64,000 bases of DNA from Verrucomicrobiaceae bacterium (GTDB lineage Bacteria > Verrucomicrobiota > Verrucomicrobiia > Verrucomicrobiales > Verrucomicrobiaceae). The translations under genes were made by a program, and so were the position numbers. The notes under the pieces were generated by a model, which saw nothing but the letters and a program-made list of their open reading frames with translations, ran no database searches and was not told the DNA's origin. Location of the stretch: the NCBI GenBank assembly GCA_016713245.1, contig JADJPM010000004.1, forward strand, positions 62,001-126,000, written 5' to 3'. Positions 34,171 to 41,629 of this stretch are shown here, piece after piece; the stretch's first letter is position 1, and the number at the start of each line of letters is the position of its first letter.

Positions 34171-37100
34171 TCACCGCATCAGCGCCGTCACATACTGCCA
34201 GAGACCTCCCGCGCCGATGGCACCGAGCATCCAGAAGACGGACTTCATCGCAGGCTGCTCGGCGAAGGGGGCGAGAGCGCCTTCGCGGAGGTTTTCGACC
34301 TCGCTGCGCATGGCGGCGAGTTTGCCATCACTGCCTTTGCCAGGCGTGATGGCATCACCAGCGTCTTCGCGCATGCGCAGGGCTTTCAGCGCCTCGCGGC
34401 GCACGGCCTCTGCCTGCTTGCGGACGAGGCCGCAGAAGAAGACGATCAGGAAGGCCACGGCGGAATACACGATGAGCAGGCCGGGAGGCCAGGGCCAGTT
34501 GTCGAAGCGGCCGATGCGGCAGAAGATCATGAGCCCGAGCACATAGAAGGGGAAGAAGGCCAGGCGCATCATGTCACTGGTGAGTCTGCCGACGACGCGC
34601 AGGTCGAGGTAGCGGTCGATGATGTCCGCGTGCAAACCGCGGCCGACCAGGCCCTCGCGGGCCTTGTCCCACTTCGACGCAGCTTTGGCGAAGCGTTGCA
34701 CCACGCTGCGGCCCAGCCAGGTGGCATCGAGCACATAGGCGGTGATCAGCATCAGCGAGAAAAAGGACAGCGCGTCCAGGATGGCATCGACCCGTGCCGT
34801 GGGGCCGCGCACGGGCGCGGTATCGCCCCCGATGATCGAGATGATCTGCGAGCCCGTGATGAGCAACCCGGCGAGAAACACCAGCGAGCGGGCAATGCGC
34901 ACGCCCGGCTGGCTGCGGCGCACATACTCGTTCCACAGCGAGTGAGGATTCGTTTCCTCGGTCCGCCACACGAAGAGGTTCACGAAGCGGGTCAGCGCCC
35001 CCTGGCCGGCCTTCTTGGCAGCGGGGGCCGTTTCATCGAAGGATTTGAAATAGCGTTCCTCGATGCGTTCACGGCTCTCACGCAGGATCAGGATGGACTT
35101 CCACACAAAGTGCAGGCTCAGCAGCACCGCCACCATGCGGATGCTCTCCGTGGGCCACACGCTGATGCCGCTCCACCAGGCGTAGGGTTCGCCCTCGAAG
35201 CGATCTGGACCCCACAGGCGGTAGCAGGCCCAGATCGAGCCCGGAATGCTCACCAGCATCACGAGCCCTGTGGAGCCCGGCAGCTTCAAAAAGGCCCTCC
35301 ACACCTCCAGCAGCGGCCAGTCGGACTTCGGCGCCCGCTCACCATACACCACGACGATGATCCAGATCAAAATGCCTGCGACGAGCAGTCCCACGAGCAT
35401 CTTTCCCACACCCGAACGGCCTGCCGCATCCCACCATTCCTTTTCATCAGGCCGCCGTGCATGCAGCGAGAGGCCGGTGGAGGGCAGGGAAAGCTCGTGC
35501 GGCCCGCTGGAGCCGATCTCATACAGCCGCACATCCCGCAGCGCCGACTCCGGCCGGAAGACGGACTTCGGGATCATGCCCAGCGCGGCCATCGTGCCCG
35601 CATACGCGGAGGTTTGATAGCTGTCCCGAAACGGTGGAATGCCACGCTGAAACTCCGCCGCCAGGCTCAGGCCATACGGCGAGCCCACGATGAGGTTTCT
35701 CGTGCCGGGAATCTCCTCTTTGTGCCAGAGCCACGCATCGAGGTTGTTGGTGAAAAACAGCGATTGCGGCAGTCGCGGGCGCAGGGCGCGGAGAATCATG
35801 AGCTTGTCAAAGATGTCGCTCCCCAGCACACCGATGGCCACGATGCCCTCACCGCCTTCTTTGCGGAGCTGGCCGTGCATCTCCTCGATCTGTGCCGCGA
35901 GACGCCGCAGGCTGTCGCTTTGATTCGCACCCACCGGCTCTTCATCCGGCAGGTAGTCTGTCGTGCCGCCCTTCTTCGCGTCGCCGGAGGGTTTCGACTG
36001 CGCCTTCGCGGCCAGTGACACACGACCGTCCAGCCCGCGGAAGTAGGGAAACCACACGATCGACTGGTCGGAGACACTCCCCGAGGTCACATCGAGGCTT
36101 TTCCAGTCTTTGCCAGCGATCTTGCTGGCCTCATCCAGCCGCCGCCGCGCCTCCTCGCGATACATCAGCGGCAGCTCGCGGCCATACGGCGTGTCCATCT
36201 CCGAGATGATCGCCACGCGACCGCTCGTTTTCAGATTCGTGCCACCCTTCCAATACTTTTCCTGCCACGGCAGCGCCCGCGACCGCCTCTCAAGCTCCTC
36301 CAACAAGGCCCGCGCCACATGATCGTCCGTGTTGATCGTGCGAATGAAGGGAGGTTCCGTGCTTTTGGCGTTCAGCATGGTGTCCAGACGCTCCTCTGGC
36401 GGCGGCTTTCTGTTGATCTCATCCTGCCCAAAGCCCGCACTGCGCAGCACAGACTCCGCCGAGGCGGTGGCGTTGTGTGAGATGACCTCCATCCGTCCCG
36501 GCCACGAGCCCGGCACGCGTGCTGCGGCCTCCAGCACCTCCAGCGAGAAATCTGGCACGCGGCCCGGAAAGTCCTTCAGGTAGCCTTTGATGTCCTTTTT
36601 CTCTGCCACGAGGTGCCCCAGGTATTCCGTCTCAAACGGCCCCATGACCTTCACCATCGGCGTGACGATCATTTTGGCCGGATCCGCGTCCGGCGTGTCC
36701 TGAAACGGCGGCAAAAGCACGTTCATGAGCTCGCGCAGCCGTGTGAGCTGCTGCTGGCCGAGCTGCTTGTTGTTCACCCAAAGCACCAGCACACGGCGAT
36801 GGCGCGGATCATTCTCCTTCGTGAACGGCGCGGGCGGTTGCGTGCCCTTCGGCGGATAAAACCATTCAAACGGAATGTCGAAATCAAAGGCTCCCACCGC
36901 AGGCTGCGGCCCCTCGCTATTCCATCGCGGCACACGCAGCACCTGCAGGTAGCGCATGTCCTCCGCCACATAACCGGCCACATACAGCGCATTCACCACC
37001 GCCTGCCGCATGCGCATCCGCTTCTCCGATGAGGCGGCGTCCGTGTGAGGTCGCGTGAGCATCGGCAGGATCAAAACGGGCTGCCGCACGCCTCTGCCCG

Positions 37101-37467
37101 TGCTGCGGCTCAGGATCACCTTCGCCAAGTCCTCGGGATTCTCGACCTCGATGCCCTTGTCATCTGTGCTCGGAGCCGGCGTGGGCGGCACGGCAGCGAC
37201 CGCGACGGGCAACGTGGCTGGCGGTGGAGGCACCGGCTTGTTTTTCAGCTTCACACGCCACATCACCCCAAAAGGATCTTCCAGCAGCGAGGCGTCGATC
37301 TTGCTCAGGTTCGGGTTTGCCAGCGGCTTCACGTCCTCGTCGAGAGGCCGGCGCGGCGTCAGCGGCTGGTATTGCAGCAGCAGCGTGCCCGCCACCGCCG
37401 TAAGGATCGCCATGACTCCCGGCAGCGGCAGGGAAGCGAGAAAAGATTTGTTCGACGAGTCGGCCAT
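34171..37467 (-). CDS. Large polytopic membrane protein with periplasmic substrate-binding-like region
   Basis: This 1,098-residue protein has an N-terminal membrane segment (about 15-33), about 670 residues probably outside the cytoplasmic membrane, and then about eight further hydrophobic segments from residue ~715 to the C-terminus. Within the long soluble part (about 560-670), the stretch from VAIGVLGSDIFDKL through LILRALRP-like, SLFFTNNLDAWLW, RNLIVGSPYGLSL and PPFRDSYQTSAYAGTMAAL resembles type 1 periplasmic binding folds, but no ligand can be named. Family and function are unknown. It is probably the first gene of a two-gene unit with the downstream hypothetical protein. Confidence 0.75.
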   Translation of the reverse strand: MADSSNKSFLASLPLPGVMAILTAVAGTLLLQYQPLTPRRPLDEDVKPLANPNLSKIDASLLEDPFGVMWRVKLKNKPVPPPPATLPVAVAAVPPTPAPSTDDKGIEVENPEDLAKVILSRSTGRGVRQPVLILPMLTRPHTDAASSEKRMRMRQAVVNALYVAGYVAEDMRYLQVLRVPRWNSEGPQPAVGAFDFDIPFEWFYPPKGTQPPAPFTKENDPRHRRVLVLWVNNKQLGQQQLTRLRELMNVLLPPFQDTPDADPAKMIVTPMVKVMGPFETEYLGHLVAEKKDIKGYLKDFPGRVPDFSLEVLEAAARVPGSWPGRMEVISHNATASAESVLRSAGFGQDEINRKPPPEERLDTMLNAKSTEPPFIRTINTDDHVARALLEELERRSRALPWQEKYWKGGTNLKTSGRVAIISEMDTPYGRELPLMYREEARRRLDEASKIAGKDWKSLDVTSGSVSDQSIVWFPYFRGLDGRVSLAAKAQSKPSGDAKKGGTTDYLPDEEPVGANQSDSLRRLAAQIEEMHGQLRKEGGEGIVAIGVLGSDIFDKLMILRALRPRLPQSLFFTNNLDAWLWHKEEIPGTRNLIVGSPYGLSLAAEFQRGIPPFRDSYQTSAYAGTMAALGMIPKSVFRPESALRDVRLYEIGSSGPHELSLPSTGLSLHARRPDEKEWWDAAGRSGVGKMLVGLLVAGILIWIIVVVYGERAPKSDWPLLEVWRAFLKLPGSTGLVMLVSIPGSIWACYRLWGPDRFEGEPYAWWSGISVWPTESIRMVAVLLSLHFVWKSILILRESRERIEERYFKSFDETAPAAKKAGQGALTRFVNLFVWRTEETNPHSLWNEYVRRSQPGVRIARSLVFLAGLLITGSQIISIIGGDTAPVRGPTARVDAILDALSFFSLMLITAYVLDATWLGRSVVQRFAKAASKWDKAREGLVGRGLHADIIDRYLDLRVVGRLTSDMMRLAFFPFYVLGLMIFCRIGRFDNWPWPPGLLIVYSAVAFLIVFFCGLVRKQAEAVRREALKALRMREDAGDAITPGKGSDGKLAAMRSEVENLREGALAPFAEQPAMKSVFWMLGAIGAGGLWQYVTALMR

Positions 37468-37591
37468 AAGATCGGGAGAAACGACTGCGCGTGCCCGTCA
37501 CGCCAGTCGCCGCGATTGCACGACGCGGGCGGTGCTTTGGCAAGAGGGAAAACGGGGTGCTTGAAGGTCAAAAAGTCAGCGGGCATCCCTT

Positions 37592-37699
37592 TGATTGACG
37601 ATTGATGAACAATCGATTTTTGATTTTCGAGGGATGAGAAGTGCCCCGCGAGGGAACCACCTCAACAATCAGCAATCCTTGTTCTTCATTCGTCAATCA
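37592..37699. repeat. Inverted repeat in 258-bp intergenic region, AT-rich
   Basis: The 14-mer TGATTGACGATTGA (37592-37605) is matched in inverse orientation by 37686-37699 with one mismatch. A smaller hairpin CGATTG/CAATCG lies at 37599-37615. The stretch is noticeably AT-richer than its surroundings. It lies upstream of the large membrane-protein gene and downstream of dctA on the minus strand, so it may be a terminator, a promoter, or both. Confidence 0.5.
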
Positions 37700-37725
37700 T
37701 TCCGGCTGTCGCTGTCGTCTTGATG

Positions 37726-38991
37726 TCACCCCCGCAGCACCTTCGCCGCCTCTTCCGCTTTCGCATCAAACTCACCTTCCCACTTGGCGACGACGAGCAT
37801 GGCTAGGGAATTGCCGATGAGGTTGGTGATGGCGCGGGCTTCGGACATGAAGCGGTCGATGCCGAGGATGAGGGCAAGACCGGCGACGGGGATGGTGCCG
37901 GTGGAGGCGAGGGTGGCCGCCAGGGTGATGAAACCACCGCCGGTGACCGCCGCCGCGCCTTTTGAGGTGAGCAGCAGCACCGCGAGGATGCCCAATTCCT
38001 GCCAGAGCGTGAGATGCGTGTCCGTGGCCTGCGCCACAAACAGCGCCGCCATGGTGAGGTAGATGCTGGTGCCATCGAGATTGAAGGAGTAGCCCGCGGG
38101 CAGCACGATGCCGACCACGCCCTTCGAGCAGCCGGTCTTTTCCATCTTTGTCATGAGCTGCGGCAGGGCCGCCTCAGAGGAGGATGTGCCCAGCGTGAGC
38201 AGCAGCTCCTCTTTGATGTGCTTCAGCATCTTCCACAGGCTGAATCCATTCCACCGGGCGATCAGCCCCAGCACCACAAAGACAAACAGCAGGCAGGTCA
38301 GATACACACAGGCCAGCAGCAGGAGCAGCTTCCCGAGGGCTCCGACGCCGTATTTGCCAATCGTAAAGGCCATCGCGCCAAACGCGGCGATGGGCGCGGC
38401 CTTCGTCACGATGCCGACGATGCCAAAGAACATCTGCGAGACCAGATGAAGCAGCTCGGTGATCATCTCCGCCTTCTCGCCCATCTTCGCGAGGGCGATG
38501 CCGGCGAGGATGGCCAAAAAGAGCACCTGCAGGATCTCGCCTTCGGCAAAGGCACCGACAAAGGTCTTCGGGATGATGTGCAGGAGATGATCGACCACGC
38601 TCTGCTTCGCCGCCGCAGCCTGGTAGCCGGCCAGTTTCGCCGAATCGGCGTCGCTCACCGAGAGTTGCGCCACATTCACATGCATGCCCTCGCCGGGTTC
38701 GACGACCTTCGCCACCACGAGGCCAATCACGAGCGCCAGCGTGGTCACCACCTCAAAGTAGAGCAGCGCCTTCCAGCCCACGCTGCCCAGCTTTTTGAGG
38801 TCGCCCATGCCCGCGATGCCGTGGACGACGGTGCAAAAGATGATCGGCGCGATGAGCATCTTCACCGCGCTCACAAAGGCCTGCCCCAGCGGCTCCAGCG
38901 ACGCCCCGAGGTCCGGCTTCACGATCCCCAGCAGCACGCCGAGGGCGATTCCGACGAGCACCTGCACATAGAGACTTTTGAGCCATTTCAT
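37726..38991 (-). CDS. dctA: C4-dicarboxylate/cation symporter, DctA family
   Basis: This 421-residue inner-membrane protein has many hydrophobic segments and the hallmark motifs of the dicarboxylate/amino acid:cation symporter family: GTSSSEAALPQL (serine-rich loop), SFNLDGTSIYLTMAALFVAQAT, and GIDRFMSEARAITNLIGN near the C-terminus. The last matches DctA closely, so uptake of succinate, fumarate or malate with protons or Na+ is the likely role. The start is the ATG at 38991 (MKWLKSLYVQ); an in-frame TTG ten codons upstream is unlikely. It is a single gene with no dctBD-type regulators nearby. Confidence 0.9.
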   Translation of the reverse strand: MKWLKSLYVQVLVGIALGVLLGIVKPDLGASLEPLGQAFVSAVKMLIAPIIFCTVVHGIAGMGDLKKLGSVGWKALLYFEVVTTLALVIGLVVAKVVEPGEGMHVNVAQLSVSDADSAKLAGYQAAAAKQSVVDHLLHIIPKTFVGAFAEGEILQVLFLAILAGIALAKMGEKAEMITELLHLVSQMFFGIVGIVTKAAPIAAFGAMAFTIGKYGVGALGKLLLLLACVYLTCLLFVFVVLGLIARWNGFSLWKMLKHIKEELLLTLGTSSSEAALPQLMTKMEKTGCSKGVVGIVLPAGYSFNLDGTSIYLTMAALFVAQATDTHLTLWQELGILAVLLLTSKGAAAVTGGGFITLAATLASTGTIPVAGLALILGIDRFMSEARAITNLIGNSLAMLVVAKWEGEFDAKAEEAAKVLRG

Positions 38992-39153
38992 GGGCGCGGA
39001 TGCTGGCAGGTACGTCGCCAAAAGCCAAGCCTCAATCCCCGGCCCGCACGGCGCGGACTTGTAAGCCTGATGTCACCCGTTCGGCATTCGCATGAGAAAC
39101 GTTTTACAGGCCTCTGATTGCCCATTTTCTCAATAATAACCATATTCGCAGAC

Positions 39154-39666
39154 ATGAAGCTCAACTTTGCTCCTTCTGCCGAAACCTCCGCCGCCACCGC
39201 CACCGTCACCGAACCCCGCGTGACCCGCCTGCTCGAATGGCGTCAAAACAACGCCGAACTCCACCACCAGCTCCGCGTGGCCGGCATCCGCCGCTCCTCG
39301 AAGGTCCGCGAGGTGCTCCAGCGGAACCACACCGGCCTCGCCAAGCGCCGCTGGCTGGCCTCCCTTAGCCAAAACCCCAAATTTCAGCCCACGGACCTGC
39401 ATGTGGCCGCCAAAAGCTGGGTCCTCCGCGCCCCGAACGGCAGCATCCACACCTTCCGCAACCTGCGGAACTTCATCCGCGAAAACGAAGAGCTTTTCGA
39501 CGCGGCCGATGTGATCTGGAAAGCACAGACCCTCCGCCCCAAGCTCACCTGGTGCCAAGCCTATCAATCCCTCGCCCGACTCCGCCCCGGCCGCCCCCGC
39601 ACCCTCGACTCCTGGAACGGCTGGACCTGGGCCACCGAAGTCACCGAGGTGGCGCTGGCGGGTTGA
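39154..39666 (+). CDS. Hypothetical protein, 170 residues
   Basis: This is a soluble basic protein with a low-complexity Ala/Thr start, a helical middle and a conserved-looking core running from AAKSWVLRAPNGSIHTF through RNLRNFIRENEELF to the DSWNGWTWA region. The core recalls small DNA-associated modules in phage and mobile proteins (S-P-x-G ... N-L-x-x-F-x-R-E-N), but this is only a resemblance. ATG at 39154 was taken as the start; the frame also has an upstream TTG at 39118. A degenerate copy of part of its 3' region lies 0.9 kb downstream (40555-40628). It is divergent from dctA. Confidence 0.6.
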   Translation: MKLNFAPSAETSAATATVTEPRVTRLLEWRQNNAELHHQLRVAGIRRSSKVREVLQRNHTGLAKRRWLASLSQNPKFQPTDLHVAAKSWVLRAPNGSIHTFRNLRNFIRENEELFDAADVIWKAQTLRPKLTWCQAYQSLARLRPGRPRTLDSWNGWTWATEVTEVALAG

Positions 39667-39845
39667 TTGTTAAGCAGGAAAGGAAACCCTGTTACCTCAA
39701 GCCGGCTTTGCCAAGGGAGAAACTGGCGTGCCAGTGGCTGTCTTCTTGCACCTCAGTTTTCCAGTCCTCTTTTTTCCATTTTCCAGGGGATTCATCCAGA
39801 AGGATTTTCTCCGCAGCGTTCCTGTGGTGTTCAATCAGCGCCTCC

Positions 39846-40415
39846 TTATCGATTCATCCGCATCGTCTCATCGACTTTTCGCAGAAACCCGCTGACATAG
39901 GCGGCGGAAAAAGTGTGGCTGGCGCTCCAATCAGGGAACAAAACGGTCAACCCAGCCCCCTTGGCCGCCTTGTCGAGCGCCGCGCGTGAATACGGGATGT
40001 ATTTTTTGCCGACTGAACTCCCTGTGCGCTTGGAGTCTTTGAATTCAACTTGTTGAAGAACCACCGCAGGACCAGAGACAGTCTCATAATTCACCCGATT
40101 GATGGTGAAGCACGCATAAACACATTTGTTCCCGGTAATATGAGCCGTCAACCCGGTCGCGGCCACCATTTGCGAAGGCAGCAGAGAGTTAGGAGGCACC
40201 CACGATGGTTTTGGCAGGCCGTGGCCTGGATGATAAAAGAAGCTGCCGGGCAAGTTGATGGAGTCACCAGGGCCGCTCACAATGATCGAGCCGTCCTGTT
40301 TGGAAACCACCCTGGCGCTCGCGTATGCATCGGCTGGATTGCTTGTGTGAGAAACAATGCCGGTGGTGCATGAGCAGGGCAGCGTGATCAGAATGATAAA
40401 AACGAGTGTTTTCAT
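39846..40415 (-). CDS. Hypothetical secreted protein or lipoprotein
   Basis: This 189-residue protein starts MKTLVFIILITLPCSCTTG, a typical export signal. Two cysteines follow the hydrophobic core, but neither sits in a perfect lipobox, so type I and type II processing both remain possible. The mature part contains YACFTINRVNYETVSGP and a Lys/Ala-rich C-terminus, without a recognised domain. GC content is lower than in the neighbours, suggesting transfer. It lies between the gene at 39154-39666 and a partial copy of that gene. Confidence 0.6.
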   Translation of the reverse strand: MKTLVFIILITLPCSCTTGIVSHTSNPADAYASARVVSKQDGSIIVSGPGDSINLPGSFFYHPGHGLPKPSWVPPNSLLPSQMVAATGLTAHITGNKCVYACFTINRVNYETVSGPAVVLQQVEFKDSKRTGSSVGKKYIPYSRAALDKAAKGAGLTVLFPDWSASHTFSAAYVSGFLRKVDETMRMNR

Positions 40416-40532
40416 GCTGGGTGGATTTACAATTGACGGGTCTAACTGGTTTCAGACCCTATTACCCGGACCGGATCAGATTGTTACAGGCTTTCATTCC
40501 GCAATCAGGGGAAACGGGGATACGAGAAAAGG

Positions 40533-40647
40533 AAAAGATGCCTGGCAAATCGAGTCTGGTGCCAGGCCTACCAATCCCTCGCCCGCCTCCGCCCCCGCAC
40601 CCTCGACTCCTGGAACGGCTGGACCTGGAAAAAGATGCCTGGCAAAT
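40533..40647 (+). pseudogene. Fragment of the 39154-39666 gene flanked by 18-bp direct repeats
   Basis: Positions 40555-40628 match 39549-39630 (the coding part for the W-C-Q-A-Y-Q-S-L ... S-W-N-G-W-T-W region) apart from a few substitutions and a deletion of about 9 bp. The fragment is bounded by identical copies of AAAAGATGCCTGGCAAAT at 40533-40550 and 40630-40647. It has no start codon of its own and is not a gene. Confidence 0.75.
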
Positions 40648-40709
40648 AGTGCAGGCTGCCGTCCCGGCAAGGAAGATGAAGCCCCTCCCGCTCCGAAAAC
40701 GGCGGTGTA

Positions 40710-40765
40710 GCTTCGATTGGCAATCGAAGCCTCATGGCCGGAAGGATTCGACTGCCAGTCGAATC
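40710..40765. repeat. Two perfect hairpins with complementary three-base loops
   Basis: GCTTCGATT-GGC-AATCGAAGC (40710-40730) and GATTCGACT-GCC-AGTCGAATC (40745-40765) each form a 9-bp stem. The loops GGC and GCC are complementary. They lie in the 668-bp gap between the minus-strand secreted-protein gene and apt. Confidence 0.85.
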
Positions 40766-40780
40766 AATAAGAAGAGCCTT

Positions 40781-41022
40781 TGCAGGGTTTCGAGGGCGTT
40801 TTGAAGCGGTTGGAGAGCCTGCATCAGGTGTTTTGGGCCGGATTGCAGGTGTTTTCACCGGATCGCCAGCCGTTTGAGGGGCGATTGCAGCGGTTTGGTG
40901 CCATTTTGTGGTGGTTTGACCTGCCGCTGCAGCCGTTTTACTCGTTTTTCAGGTGTTTCATGAGTCATTGCAGGGCTTGAAGAGCCTTTTGCAGCGGTTC
41001 GAGCCGGTTTTGCAGGTGTTTG
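40781..41022. repeat. Degenerate 21-bp periodic array upstream of apt
   Basis: The core TTGCAG(G/C)(T/G)GTTT recurs every 21 bp. Anchoring on CAG or its degenerate form, positions are 40783, 40804, 40825, 40846, 40867, 40888, 40909, 40930, 40950, 40971, 40992 and 41013, with one 20-bp step. The array stops about 60 bp before the apt start. On the plus strand it reads in heptads like LQxFxxx; on the minus strand as LQxxLxx with stop codons. No intact gene was found in it. Confidence 0.8.
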
Positions 41023-41083
41023 AGAGGGCGAGGCCTGTATCCCGCCTTGAAGCCCGCTCCGTTCCCGCCATCATCGGCGGCGC

Positions 41084-41617
41084 ATGAATTCGCAAACTCT
41101 CGATCATATCCGCGCCACGGTGCGTGACGTGCCGGACTTTCCCAAGCCGGGCATCCTCTTCAAAGACATCACCCCCGTGCTGGCGGATGCGGCGCTGCTG
41201 GCCAGGGCCATCGACGGCATGATCGATGCCACCGGTGTGCTGAAGGTGGACAAGGTCGTGGGCATTGACGCCCGCGGCTTCATCTTCGGTTCGCTCATCG
41301 CTGCCCGACTCGGCGCGGGCTTTGTGCCGGTGCGGAAGAAGGGCAAGCTACCCTCCAAGACGCGTGGAATCGATTACTCCCTCGAATACGGCTCCAATGC
41401 GATCGAGATTCACCAGGATGCCATCGCGCCGGGTGAGACCGTGCTCCTCGCGGATGATCTACTGGCCACCGGCGGCACGGCGGCGGCGGCGTTGCACCTC
41501 ATCGAGCAGTCGGGCGGCAAGATCGTGGGCAGTACCTTCTTCATCGAGCTTTCCTTCCTCAACGGTCGCGAAAAACTACGCGGCCACGGCCCGGTTCACG
41601 CTCTCATCACTTACTAA
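41084..41617 (+). CDS. apt: Adenine phosphoribosyltransferase
   Basis: This 177-residue protein aligns with bacterial Apt over its whole length by recognisable segments: VRDVPDFPKPGILFKDITP at the N-terminus, VVGIDARGFIFGSLIAARLG, VPVRKKGKLP, and the PRPP-binding loop VLLADDLLATGGTAAAA. It makes AMP from adenine and PRPP in the cytoplasm (purine salvage). The start codon gives the canonical N-terminal length. glnD begins 12 bp after the stop, so the two form an operon. The 21-bp periodic array ends about 60 bp upstream, in the place where a promoter is expected. Confidence 0.95.
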   Translation: MNSQTLDHIRATVRDVPDFPKPGILFKDITPVLADAALLARAIDGMIDATGVLKVDKVVGIDARGFIFGSLIAARLGAGFVPVRKKGKLPSKTRGIDYSLEYGSNAIEIHQDAIAPGETVLLADDLLATGGTAAAALHLIEQSGGKIVGSTFFIELSFLNGREKLRGHGPVHALITY

Positions 41618-41629
41618 GGGCATATCGGC

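Noticed and set aside
34105..36018. 637-codon plus-strand frame.
   Set aside because: It lies wholly antisense to the membrane-protein gene, whose strand shows membrane segments and a coherent fold; the antisense translation is low-complexity.
38014..39117. 367-codon plus-strand frame.
   Set aside because: It is antisense to dctA, which has full family motifs.
40780..40980. Small plus-strand frame over the 21-bp array as a real heptad protein.
   Set aside because: It is broken by the one-base slip in the array and by stops, and has no start context; described as a repeat instead.
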